Shown piece after piece: positions 1 to 11,865 of a DNA stretch of 64,000 nt. This stretch comes from Dama dama. Its lineage: Eukaryota > Chordata > Mammalia > Artiodactyla > Cervidae. The stretch lies in assembly GCF_033118175.1 (NCBI RefSeq), contig NC_083701.1, positions 70,866,001-70,930,000 on the forward strand. The letters are read 5' to 3'. How positions within the stretch are numbered: position 1 is the stretch's first letter; each line of letters starts with the position of its first letter. The position numbers and the translations under genes were made by a program. The notes under the pieces were generated by a model. The model saw nothing but the letters and a program-made list of their open reading frames with translations. It ran no database searches and was not told the DNA's origin.

Positions 1-3000
1 TTTGATTTCTCCTTCAAATAGGAATGAGATCCTTGCTTGATAGCATAATGTTGGTTGTAGTGTTTCTCCCTTCATCACTTGAGTATATCAAGCTATTCCC
101 TTCTGGTGTGCAGTTTCTATTGAAAGATGAGCCGTTAGCCTTAAAGGGATCCCTTTGTATGCTATTTGTTGCTTTTCCCTTGGTGCATTTAATATTTGTT
201 CTTTGTGTTTAAATTTCATTAGCTCGATTAATATGTGTCTTGTCATGTTTATCCTTGGGTTAATCCTGTATGGGACTCTCGGGGCTTCCTGGACTAGAAT
301 GGCTATTTCCTTTCAAATGTTAGGGACATTTAGAATAGAACCTCCTCAAATATTTTCTCAATACTGTTTTGTTTTGTTTTTTTGTTTTTTTTGTTCTTCT
401 TCTTCAGTTTGTATATGGGTGTGCTTAATATTGTCCCAGAGGTCTCTGAGACGGTCCCTGTTTATCCTTAGTTTTTCTTTATTCTGCTCTGCTTCCTTTA
501 TCCACCATTCTATCTTCCAGCTCACTTATCCATTCTTCTTCAATTTTTCTGCTATTGGTTTCACCTAGTGTATTTTTAATCTCAGTCATTCTGTTGCACA
601 TTGCAGATTGTCTCTTCTTTATTTCTTCTAGGTTTTGTTAATCATTTATCTTCTTGATATGTGCATCTAGTCTATTTATCTGTGCCTCCATTTTATTTTC
701 AAGATTCCATGTTCCTTCATCTGCTACACGTTTCTCTGCCTCTTCATTTTGCTTAATTTACTGTGTTTTGTGTCTTCGTTAGGTCAGCTAGAAGATCATA
801 GTTCTTAATAATTGTGGAGTCTGTCCCCCATGGGTGGGGCTGGACTAGTGCCTTGTGAAGATTTCCTGGTTGGAAGGACTTTTGCTTGTGTTCTGGTGGA
901 TAGAGCTAGCTTCTGTATCTCTGAAGGGTGGTGCCATGTCCAGTAGTGTGTTTTGGGGTGTCTATGTATTTGGTATGGGTTTGGGCAGCCTGTCTGCTAA
1001 TGTGCAGATTTGTGTTCCTATTTTCCTGAAGGACTGGTGTGGGGTTTCTGGCATTAGAGCTTGCTGGCCTTTGGGTGGGTTTGGTCATAGTGTTGAGATG
1101 AAGGCCTTTGGGAGAGCTCATGCCAGTTAACATTCCATAGGGTCTGGAGTTCTCTGGTGGTCCAAAATCCTGGACTCAGGTGTCTCACCTTGGGGGTTTA
1201 GGTCTGACCCCTTACTGTCCCACCAAGACTTCACAGGCCATACAGCATAGAAGATAAGACCTCAAGATTAATGGTGAAAGCACAATGAACAGCCCAGAAA
1301 ACCCAAAGAAACTCACACCCTTACAAAGAGAAAAGAAGTGAGAAAAAGAGGAAAATGAAGAAAAGGGGTGGGAAGGGGATAAAAACAGGAGTGAAAAAAG
1401 AAAGCAATCAAGCCAATAAACCCATAAATGAAAATGAGTAACAAAACCTAGACTAGCAAGAACACAAAATCAAAAGCATAGCAAAAAATGCAACATAACT
1501 AAAGGGTACTGACAAGAAAGGTCCATTTAGTCAAAGCTGTGGTTTTTCCAGTAGTCATGTATGGATGTGAGAGTTGCACCATAAAGAAGACTTAGTTCCA
1601 AAGAATTGATCCTCTCGAACTGTGGTGCGGAAGACTTTTGAAAGTCCCTTGTACAGTAAGATCAAACCAGCCAATCCTAAAGTAAATCAACTCTGAATAT
1701 TCATTGGAAAGACTGATGCTGAAGCTAAAGCTCCAAAACATTGGCCACCTGATGTGAAGAGCCAACTCATTGGAAAAGACCCTGATGCTGGGAAAGATTG
1801 AGGGCAGGAACAGAAGTGGGCATCAGAGAATGAGGTGGTTGGACGGCATCACTGACTCAATGGACATAACTTTGCACTAACTCTGGGAGACAGTGAAGGA
1901 AAGGAAAGTCTGGTGTGCTGCAGTCCATGGGGTAACAAAGAGTCAAACATGACTTAGCAACTGAACAGTAACAACAACTGTAAAAATAGGGAAATAAAAT
2001 TAATTTATTTAAAAATAAGATAGCTTTTAAAAAGTAAAAAGTTATACAAAATAAAAATGGAATAATATAGAAAGAACAACACTAGAATAATATGAAAAAG
2101 AAAAAAACTATATAGAGTGGTAGTAAGAGGGATGTCCTCATGATTCCTGTGTTTTCCGCCCCACACAGTGTGGTCCAATCAATCTGCTTATTCAGCAAGT
2201 TCTCCAGTATTTCTAGGAAGGTCTCTGGACCTGTGTGGGCAGAGTAGGGTGAGCGCAGTCTCAGACCTGGCCTTACTCCAGTCTGTACTTGCTCCCAAAG
2301 GCCACAGTTGCCCCTAAAATCCACAGTCTCAGCCTAATTGTGAGGATTTAGTCTGCTACATCTGAAGCTGCAGGAGCTAATTCCCTTTCTATTCTTCAGT
2401 CACATAGTCCCTGGTGTTCAGCTTTGGTTTTGGGCTAACCTTTGTTGGGAGACCACCCTCCAGTGTCTGTTCCCCACCTAGGCAAGACGGGCAAAGACCA
2501 AGGCTTATTAGGGCCACTTTTTCAATTGGGCTAGGGAGAAGGTAGTATATGGCATCACTCATTGTGACGTACCAATGAGTGTCTGCAGCAGTAGAACCTG
2601 CGGTATGTTGCTACAGTCTGAGACATCACATGTGCTCTCCCAGAGGAGCTGGCCTTGGGTCATGGGTCCCGAGGAAGAGCCAAGCTGCTCAAGCTCTGAA
2701 CAAGGTGTGGGCGGTAACCTGTGCCTGCTCACCACCTGGCGGCAGACGTTACCTGGGGTTGGGACCCCAGCGGCAGTGTTCTGTCTGCTGTCAGGCACGT
2801 CCCCTAGCTTTGGCAGTAGCTAGTGGCTTGTCTCCTGCTTTGGGATCATAAAGAGCAGTCATGTCTAATGCCAGCAGCACTCCTACTGGTTTGGCCAGTT
2901 TTGGTGGCCACCACTGGGCATACAGCCACTGTCTGTGACCGCATGGACTTAAGAATGGCCTGGGAACAAACATCTCTTTCCTCTCTGGGATGCCCAGTCT

Positions 3001-3537
3001 TTTCCCTCAACTCTCCCAACTGTGTGGTACTAGACCCCTCAGAGTATCCTCACGGCAGCCAGTACCAGGCCTCTCTCTTGAGGCCAAAACCTGAGCCTGA
3101 GCCTCAGCACCCCGACCCCTCCCTCTGCTGCAGGCACAGGCGTGCGAGCTGCTCTTTGGCTATTAAGTGCTGTTCAGCGATGATCTCTGTGGTGAATCCT
3201 CTCCTTTTTGCCTTCTGAGCACCCACTGTTGCACTTCCCTCCACCCTGTCCATGAGGGGGTTTCAAAGTGCACAGAAAGTTTTCCTCCTTCATGACTCCC
3301 TTCCCAGAATGCAGGTCCCCAACCTGAAATTTCCTTTTTTTTTTTAAAATCTTTATCTTTTGCCCTACCTCATTCTAAGGAGATTGGCTTGCCTTTTTGG
3401 AAGTCTGGGTTCTCCCTCCAGCGTGCAGAAGGTGTTTGGAAGGAGCTGTTCCATATGCAGATCAATTTTTGATGCATTTGTGGGGAGGGAGGTGATCCCC
3501 CCATCTTATTCTTCTTCCATCTTGGAAGTCCTCCCCA
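1..3537 (-). mobile_element. L1 LINE, 5' half, inverted relative to its 3' half
   Basis: Read on the minus strand, the right end starts GGGGAGGACTTCCAAGATGG, a typical L1 5' end, followed by a G-rich 5' UTR. Near the left edge comes decayed ORF1: the coiled-coil stretch (MTEIKNTL, WISELEDRM), then LWDNIK and GIPLRLTA of the RNA-binding domain. Stops and frameshifts make it dead. A BovB fragment splits it at 1517-1975. At 3537 it abuts plus-strand ORF2 of what is probably the same element. The element runs off the left edge. Confidence 0.8.
1517..1975 (+). mobile_element. BovB LINE 3' end inserted in L1
   Basis: The region matches the BovB reverse-transcriptase C-terminus and tail. It runs from PVVMYGCES-like sequence through the GGAAGACTGATGCTGAAGCT block to GACTTAGCAACTGAACAG. 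The reading frame is broken. It interrupts the L1 5' UTR, so it is younger than that L1. Confidence 0.85.
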
Positions 3538-6500
3538 AAATAGACTTTAAAATAAAGACTGTTTCAAGAGACAAAGAAGGTCACTGGGCAAATGAGCAAA
3601 ACAAGAAAAAGATTTAACAATTATATTTATGCACCCACCATAGGAGCACCTCAATAAATAAGGCAAATGCTAACAACAGTAAAAGGTGAAAACAAAATAG
3701 TACAGTATTTTAACACCTCAAAAAATACCTCAAATATACTAATGGACAGATCTTCAAGGCAGAAAATAAATAAGGAAATACAACCTTTAAATGACACAAT
3801 ACATCAGGTAGATTTAATGGATATCTATAGGACATCCCAGCTGAAAGTGACAGATTATAGTATCTTCTCAAGTGCACATGGAACATTCTCTAAGATAGAT
3901 CACATCTTGGGTCACAAATCAAGCCTCAGTCAATTTAACAAAATCAAAATTTTATCAAGCATCTTTTCTGACCACAATACTATGAGATTAGAAAATATAA
4001 GATTAAATATTAAAATAAAAACATGCTAGCTAAACAATACATTACTAAATAACCAAGAGATCACTGAAGAAATCAAAGAGGAAATTTTAAAAATACATAG
4101 AAACAAATGACAATGAAAACATGATGACCCAAAACTTATGGGATGCAGTAAAAGCACTTCTGGAAAGGAAGTTCATTGCAATTCAACCTCACCTCAAGAA
4201 ACAAGAAAAATCTCAAGTAAATAATCTAAACTTACAACTAAAGCAACCACAGAAAGAACAATAAAACCTAAACTTAGTGGAAGAAAAGAAACCATAAAGA
4301 TCAGAGGAGAAATCAATGAAACAAAAATGAAGAAAATGAGAGCAAGGATCAATAAAAGTAAAAGTTGGATTTTTAAGAAGATAAAATTGATAAACCATTA
4401 GCCAGATGCCTCAAGAAAAAAAAAAGGGGGGGAGGAGGGTTCAAATCAATAAAATTTGAATTGAAAAAGGAAAAATTACAACTGACACTGCAGAAATACA
4501 AAGGATCATACGAAAATATTACAAGCAACTATATGCAAACAAGATGGATAAGCCAGAAGAAATGGACAAATTCGTACTAAGGTACAACATTCCAAGACTG
4601 AACCAGGAAGAAATATAAACAGACCAATCATACGAAATTAAACTGAAACTATAATTGTAATCTTCCAACAAATTAAGGTCTAGGACCAGATGGCTTCACA
4701 AGCAAATTCTACCAAACCTTTAGAGAAGAGCTAATGCCTATCTTTCTCAAACTCTTCCCAAAAATTGCATGGGGAAGAATACTCCCAAACTTATTCTATG
4801 ATGGCACAATCAGGCTGATCTCAAAACCAGACAAAGACAGCACACACAAAAAAAGAAAATAACAAGTCAATATTACTGATGAACACAGACACAAAAATCC
4901 TCCACAAAATACTAGTGAAGAGAATCCAACAACATATTAAAAGGATCATACACCATGATCACATGGAATTTTTCCTAGGGATGCAAGATTCTTCAACATT
5001 TACACAATTCAATCAGTGTGCTATACCATATTAACAAAAAATAAAAACCATCTGATAATATCAATAAATGCAGAAAAAGCTTTTGATAACATTCAAAACC
5101 CATTTATGATGAAAACTCCAGAAAGTGGGCATAGAAGGAACCTACCTAAACATAATAAAGGTCATTAAAACAAACCCACAGCAAATATCATTCTCGAGAG
5201 TAAAAAACGGAAATCATTTTGTCTAAGATCAGGAACAAGACAACAATGTCCACTCTCACCACTATTACTCAATGTAATTTTGAAAGTCCAGGCCACGGCA
5301 ATCAGAGAAGGAAAACAAATTTTTTAAATCTAAATTGGAAAAGAAGTAGTAAAACTGTCACTGTTTGCAGATGACATGATACTATACATAGAACATCCTA
5401 AAGATGCCACCAGAAAACTACTAGAGCTCATCAGTGAATTTGGTAAAACTGCAGGATACAAAATCAATGCACATAAATCTCTTGTAGTCCTATAACCTAA
5501 CAGCAAAAGATCAGTAAAAAAAATTAAGAAAACAGTCCTACTTACCATTTCAAGAAAAAGAATAAAATACACAAGAATAAACCTACCTAAGTACGCAAAA
5601 AACCTGTGTGAAGAAAACTATGAGACACTGATGAAAGAAATCAATGATGACACAAATGGAGAGACGTACATATCATGTTCTTGGATCGGAAGAATCAATA
5701 TTGTGAAAATGACTATACTACCTACAGCAATCTATAGAGTCAATGTAATCTCTATCAAACTACTAATGGCATTTTTCACAGAATTAGAACAAAAATTTTA
5801 CTTTATAAGGAAACACTAAAGACCCTGAATAGACAAAACAATTTTGAGAAAGAAAAGTGGAGCTGGAGGAATCAGGCTCCCCAATTTCAGACTACACTAC
5901 AAAGCGACAGTCATCAAGACAGTACAGTATTGGCACAAAAACAGAAGTATGGATCAATGGCACAGGAGAGAAAGCCCAGAGATAAAGCCACAGACTTATG
6001 GTCACCTAATCCATGACTAAAGAGGCAAGAATGCACAATGGAGAAAAGACAGTCTCTTCAATAACTGGTGCTGGAAGCAAAGGAAACTATAAACAAGGTG
6101 AAAAGACATCCCTCAGAATGAGAGAAAATAACAACCAATGAAACAATTGACAAAGCATTAACCTTCAAAATATACAAGCAGCTCATTCAACTCAATACCA
6201 GAAAAACAAGCAACCCAATCAAAAAGTTTAGGACAGAAGACCTAAATACACATTTCTCCAAAAAAGACATACAGATGGCTAATAAACACATGAAAAGCTC
6301 ATTATTAGAGAAATGCAAATCAAAACTACCATGAGATATCACCTCACACCAGTAAGACTGTCCATCATCAAAAAATCTACAAACTAAATGCTGGAGAAGG
6401 TGTGGGGAATAGGGAACTGTATTGCACTGTTGGTGGGAATGCAAATTGATACAGCCACTATGGAGAATTCATGAAGATTTCTTTAAAAACTAGGAATAAA

Positions 6501-7165
6501 ACTATCATATGACCCAACAATCCCACTATCTGTCATATACCCTGAGGAAACCGTAATTGAAAAAGACCCATGTACCACCAATGTTCATCACAGCACTATT
6601 TACAGTAGCCAGGATATGGAAGTAACCTAGATGTCCAACCTAGAAAGAAGAATGGATAAAGAAGTTATGGTACATACACACAATATTACTTGGACATAAA
6701 AAGGAATACATTTCACTCAGCTCTTATGAGGTGGATGAACCTAGAGCCTATTATATAAAGTCACGAAGAGAAAGATAAACATTGTATATGAATGCACATA
6801 CATGAAATCTAAAAAGACGGTACTGATGAACCTACCTGCAGGGCAGCAACAGAGGCACAGACACAGAGAACAGACTTGTGGACACAGGGGGAAGGTGCGG
6901 AGGGTGTGAATTCAGAGAGCAGCATTAAGACAAACATTACTATAGTAAAATTAGAGAGCCAGTGGAAATTTGCTGGATGAATCAGGGAGCTCAACTCCAG
7001 GGCTCTGTGACAACTTAGAGGGGTGGGATGGGTGGGAGGAGAGAAGGAGTTTCAAGAGGAAGGGGATGTAGGTATACCTACGGCTGATTCACGTTGATGC
7101 TTGGCAGAAACCAACACAATACTGCAGAGCAATTATCCTTCAATTAAAAATAAATAAAAGGCAAA
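3538..7165 (+). mobile_element. L1 LINE, ORF2 to 3' end
   Basis: It begins at the ORF2 endonuclease (KIDFKIKTVSRDKEGH) and runs through the reverse transcriptase, where LFADDMILY is still readable near 5354-5380, to the 3' UTR. It ends in AATTAAAAATAAATAAAAG. Many stops and small indels show it is inactive. Relative to the family, about 0.25 kb is missing after TGGTGCTGG at 6066-6074. Joined to the inverted 5' half it forms a nearly full-length, 5'-inverted L1. Confidence 0.85.
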
Positions 7166-7169
7166 AAAT

Positions 7170-8505
7170 TAAATTTTTTAAAAAGTGGTGCTGGGAAAAC
7201 TGGAGAAGTACATGTAAAAGAATGAAACTAGAACACTCCCTAATACACAAAAATAAACTCAAAAACGATTAGAGACTATAAAAACTCTTAGATGAAAACA
7301 CAGGTAAAACATTCTTTGATATAAATTACATCAAGATTTTTTTTGACCCACCTCTTAGCACAATTAAAATAAAAATAAACTGATGGGATCTAATTGAAAG
7401 CTTCTGCACAGCAAAGTATAAGCAAGATGAAAAGACAACTCTCATAATGGGAGAAAATACTTGCAGATGAAGAAATTCACAAGGGATTAATCTCCAAAAT
7501 ATTCAAACAACTCATGCAACTCAATATCAAAACAAAAAACCCAAGGAAAAAAATATGCAGAAGATCTAAAAAGACATTTCACTGAACAAGACATTCAGAT
7601 GGCTAAGAGGCCCATTAAAGGTGCTCAACATCACTAATTACTACAGAAATTCAAATCAAAACTACAATGAGATATCACCGCACACTGGTTAGAGTGGCCA
7701 TCATCAAAAAATATACATACAAGAAAAAAAAAATCTACATACAGAAAATGCTGGAGAGGGTGTGGAAAAAATGGAATCCTCTTGCACTGTTGGTTGGAAT
7801 GTAAACTAATACAGCCACTATGGAGAACAGAATGGAAGATCCTTAAAAGACTAGAACTATTATATTACCTAACAATCCCACTACTGGGCATATACCCTGA
7901 GAAAATCATAATGCAAAAAGAAACATGTACCGCAGTATTCACTGCAGCACTATTTACAATAGCCAGAACATGGAAGCAACATAAATGTCCATTGACAGAT
8001 GAATGGGTAAAGAAGTTGTGGTCTATATATACAATGGAATATTACTCAACCATAAAATGAAATGAAATCAGACCCTTTGTAGAGATGCTGATGGACTAGA
8101 GCCTGTCATACAAAGTAAAATAAGTCAGAAAGAGAAAAACAAACATCTTATATTAACGTGGACTGTAGAAAAGTGATATAGATAAACCTATTTGCAGGGC
8201 AGGACTAGCAACAGATATAGGGGCCGGACATGTGGAACAAAGGCAGGGGTGGGAAGGGTGGATGAATTGCGAGATTAGGACGACATATATACACCACGTT
8301 TGTGAAATAGCTAGTGGGAACCTGGAGCTGGTTCAGCTCAGTGCCCTGATGATACAGATGGGTGGGATGGGTGGGATGGGCAGGCGACAGAGGTCTAAGG
8401 GCAATGGGGTATATGCATACATACAGCTGATTCACTTTGTTGTACAAAAGAAACTAACAGAACACTGTAAACCAATTATACTTCAATTAAAATACAAAAT
8501 AAATT
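7170..8505 (+). mobile_element. second L1 LINE, 5'-truncated, 3' end
   Basis: It starts at GTGGTGCTGGGAAAACTGG, just after the A-rich tail of the previous L1. It carries the ORF2 C-terminus (a run TIPLLGIYPEKIIMQKET and LWSIYTMEYYSTIK) and the 3' UTR, with a GGGATGGGTGGGATGGG stretch at 8361-8380. It ends CTTCAATTAAAATACAAAATAAA. It contains the segment missing from the preceding copy. Confidence 0.85.
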
Positions 8506-8984
8506 ATAGGACATCAACTATTTTTTTCAAGTCATTAGAAGCAATTTGAAAATTTCCAGTTTCACTAGTCAATTAGCAAAGAAAAAGAGAGATAAAATCT
8601 GTATTCTCTAAAGACTGCTTCCATTTTATCCTTGTGTTGCTAGTCAGACCATAAAGGTAATAATAATTTTAATAGCAACACAAATTTATTTAATAGTTCC
8701 AATGTCAAGTACTGAGTTTTATATATATTAACATTTAATTTAATTCTCAAATATAAAGACAAAGATCTTGTTTTTTTCACATCTGTATCCTCAGGAACAG
8801 CATAGACACAAGATGATAAATGATAAATATTTGTCAAAAGAATGGACATGTAAAACAGAGAGTTGAAACAATATATGTATTAATAATATTTAAAACTGCC
8901 ATCTTCAAACAACTCAGGTTTTGTAAGTGTATAAAATAATAAAACAACAGAGTTGAGAGCACCTCAAAAGAGACTTCATTTTAT

Positions 8985-9160
8985 ACATGTATTCACTGGT
9001 TGACCTTGACAAGTGACTTAATCTCTTTCTGAATCATAAATTTTATTATCATATGAGTGATAATAACTTCCTTGAAAATGGACAGAGTTCCTAGCACTGT
9101 GCCAGCTCTCAACATATGAGGGATGTTGTTATTCTATCTGATACCATTTTGTATCAAAAT
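8985..9160 (+). repeat. MIR-like SINE, diverged
   Basis: The region shows the MIR core pattern in plus orientation: TGACCTTGACAAGTGACTTAATCTC, then an AT-rich decayed part, then CTAGCACTGTGCCAGCTCTCAACA. The flanks 8506-8984 and 9161-9540 are AT-rich with no recognised feature. Confidence 0.6.
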
Positions 9161-9544
9161 GGTACAAAAATTTTGAAATATTACCTTTGAATTAGGAACT
9201 TAAATATCAAGACTATTTTAATGCCATGTAAGTGTTTATGTATATATATATCACAGGGGGATTTTCAATCATTATTAATAAAACTACAACCTGTGGCAAC
9301 ACAAGAAAGAATTCAAATTAACTTTAGAAAAACACATTCCTGGATTTTACAGAAAATTGTTAAGAGTAAAAATTACCATCTTTGAACTATGACGTAAGCA
9401 TGACCAAGTTATGAAGACCACAAGGACTCTTGCGGCATTTTACCTGAAAGCCACAACGTGCCCTGCCTGTTTTTTCTATTTTTTTCCTTAGCACTAATCA
9501 CTACCTCATATTCCTACTTGTTCTGCTGTTTGCTTCTCGCATCT

Positions 9545-9660
9545 CTTCTGACTACAGCATAAGCTCCATGAAGGCAGGTATTTTCATCTGCTTTTAATTG
9601 CTAAGTTACCTGAGACACAGATGGTATTCAATACTTAAGTGTGGCTTTGAATAAACGAAA
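9545..9660 (+). repeat. L2-like LINE 3' end
   Basis: AAGCTCCATGAAGGCAGG followed later by a TATTCAATACTTAAGTG-type ending resembles the L2 3' terminus. It is weak and heavily diverged. Confidence 0.4.
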
Positions 9661-9845
9661 GCAGAAAATGAGGCTCAGTGAGATTAAATACCTATGTTCA
9701 GTTGGTGAATAGCTGAACAGGTTGAAGTACCCAGGACTTCCAGATACTCATCCAGGGCTCAAATTTTCAGCTCTCAAAGTGCTCTCTTTTCTGAAAGTTG
9801 TGTTTTCTCTGTTAGCAACTGGCAGAATGAGCAGTATTTCTGAAA

Positions 9846-9911
9846 TGTGTAAATAATCTCTATCCATCATTTGCGGGTTTCTAGCACATTTTATTTGAGG
9901 TGCTTCTAGAA
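9846..9911 (+). repeat. 66-bp direct repeat, left copy
   Basis: This copy (TGTGTAAATAATCTCTATCC to GCTTCTAGAA) recurs at 10005-10070 with about five mismatches in 66. The two copies exactly bracket a short Bov-tA fragment. Confidence 0.9.
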
Positions 9912-10004
9912 TGGGCTTCCCTGGTGGCTCAGAAGGTTCATTCACCTGCAACATGGGAGACCTGGGTTCAACCCCCAGGTTGGGAAGATCCCCTGGAGAA
10001 GAAC
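9912..10004 (+). mobile_element. Bov-tA SINE head fragment between direct repeats
   Basis: The tRNA-derived head is present (TGGGCTTCCCTGGTGGCTCA through the A/B boxes to GATCCCCTGGAGAAG). The tail half of the SINE is absent. It is flanked by 66-bp direct repeats. Confidence 0.85.
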
Positions 10005-10070
10005 TGTGTAAATAATCTCTATCCCTCATTTGAGGGTTTCTGGCACATTTTATTTCAGATGCTTCTAGAA
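10005..10070 (+). repeat. 66-bp direct repeat, right copy
   Basis: This is the second copy of the 9846-9911 sequence. It is followed by non-repeat sequence starting CTCCCATTATAAAGG. Confidence 0.9.
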
Positions 10071-10540
10071 CTCCCATTATAAAGGGGAAATACATTTTTT
10101 TCCCAAAATTCCACAACATTGCAGATTTTATATGAAAAATATTGGCTAATTCATAACAGTCAAACAATAATGCCATGGGCCTGCATCTGTTTGTAAAGCC
10201 CAATTTCTAATCAGCTGAATTCTTCTTTAAAAGTAAGATGTGATTTCTTCTTTAAAAGTTAAGAGCTGAGCTGAGCCAGCACCCTGTCAAAGGAAACTGA
10301 GCTGGGAAGTCAAATTCTGGGTCTCTTCTAACAGTCAAAGGACGAGGAGGAAAGTAACGAGGGAAGCCACAGGAAGACAAACCAATGATCAGCCTCATCA
10401 CCTTTTTTTACCTGCGGAAGTGTATTTTGCAACCTATACTTTTTTACTAAACAACTATTAATCAAACAGGAGAGAAGAATACACATGTTTTCAAAGATGC
10501 AAGAGTTCAAAAAATCTAATTACCACATGCCTAGTCTAGG

Positions 10541-10765
10541 GTGGGGCTTCCCAGGTAGTGCTAGTGGTAAAGATCCTGCCTGTCAACGCAGGAGACAAGA
10601 GATTCAGGTTCCATCCCTGGGTTGGGAAGATGTCCTGGAGGAGAGCATGGCCACCCACTCCAGTTTTCTTGCCTGGAGAATCCCATGGACAGAGGAGCCT
10701 TGCGGGCTACAGTCCAAGGGGTCACAAAGAGTTAGACATGAGACTTAGCATACATGCAGACCAGG
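10541..10765 (+). mobile_element. Bov-tA SINE
   Basis: The full head-to-tail pattern is present: GGGGCTTCCCAGGTAGTGCT, GATCCTGCCTG, CCACCCACTCCAGT, CCCATGGACAGAGGAGCC and GTCACAAAGAGTTAGACATG. The region 10071-10540 has no recognised feature. Confidence 0.9.
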
Positions 10766-11128
10766 ATGATGCCTGGAGAGTTATTTCTAGAAAATAAGTG
10801 AGTAAACCAAAAAAAAGAAGAAAATATGGTTACAGGAAACACTGGTTCCAATTCAGAAGAACTGCACAAGGATATTCGAGCTGACAGTATCCACCTAACC
10901 TAGATTAGCTTAAACTGGGGCAGGAGGATGGAGGCTCCTGGAAGGAAGTCACTCAAGGAAAAAGCACATTTGATAGGATATGTAATACGACCAAGTTTAA
11001 AATAAAATGAGGCCATGACAAAGGAAAAAGGCACAAGAACATGTGAAAGACAATTAGGAACTCGAAGGTTACAAAATGGTATATAAGGAACAAAATATAA
11101 TCATAGTACTTTGATTGGCTCCATGTAA

Positions 11129-11430
11129 ATTTCCTAAAGGAAATCAACCCTGAATATTCATTGGAAGGACTGATGCTGAAGCTGAGGCTCCAATACTCTG
11201 GCCACCTGATGCGAAGAGCTGACTCATTAGAAAAGACCCTGATGCTGGGAAAGATTGAAGGTGGGAGGAGAAGGGGACAACAGAGGATGAGATGGTTGGA
11301 GGCATCACTGACTCAATGGACATGAGTTTGAGCAAATTCCAGGAGATAGTGAAGGACAGGGAAGCCTGGCATGCAGCAGTCCATGGGGTCGCAGGGAGTC
11401 GGACACAACTAAGCCACTGAACAAAATGAT
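11129..11430 (+). mobile_element. BovB LINE 3' end
   Basis: The last ~300 bases of BovB are present, from AAAGGAAATCAACCCTGAAT through GATGAGATGGTTGG to GTCGGACACAACTAAGCC. It is 5'-truncated with a broken frame. Confidence 0.9.
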
Positions 11431-11627
11431 ATTTACTTATTAACAATATACATTTTAGAATTCTCTGAGACAAAGATTTAAACATTGTAAATACTATACA
11501 CCTCATAAAGTAAGAAGTCTATAATTTGTGAAGAGGAAGAGAAAATGTGAGCTGAAAGTAGATTACAGATGCTAACACTGTCATCTTACCAAGTGGAGAG
11601 TAAAGACTGTAGTTGATGAAAAATAAA

Positions 11628-11865
11628 CAAAGGTTGGGAGATTAGGACTGACACATACACACTACTATATATAAAACAGATAACTAGTAAGGATCTACTG
11701 TGTGAAGGAACTCTACTCAATACTCTGTACATGACCTATATGGGAAAAGAATCTAAAAAAAGTGGATATATGTATATGTATCACTGATTCACTTTGCTGT
11801 CCAGCGGAAAATAACACAGCATTATAAATCAACTATACTCCAGCAAAAATTAATTAAAAAAGAAA
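11628..11865 (+). mobile_element. L1 3' UTR fragment
   Basis: An older ruminant L1 3' end: GGGAGATTAGGACTGACACA, ATACTCTGTACATGACCTAT, then TGATTCACTTTGCTGTCC and an A-rich end near 11865. The following 11866-13104 contains no recognised gene or repeat apart from a G/A run at 12052-12069; it is probably LRRC69 intron 1. Confidence 0.75.

Noticed and set aside
155..568. 137-codon plus-strand hydrophobic frame
   Set aside because: It is the antisense of decayed L1 ORF1; hydrophobicity comes from T-rich complement of A-rich coding sequence.
8355..8385. GGGATGGGTGGGATGGG array as a candidate G-quadruplex regulatory element or telomere-like repeat
   Set aside because: It is the usual G-rich part of a ruminant L1 3' UTR, seen again at 7021, 21094 and 49655.
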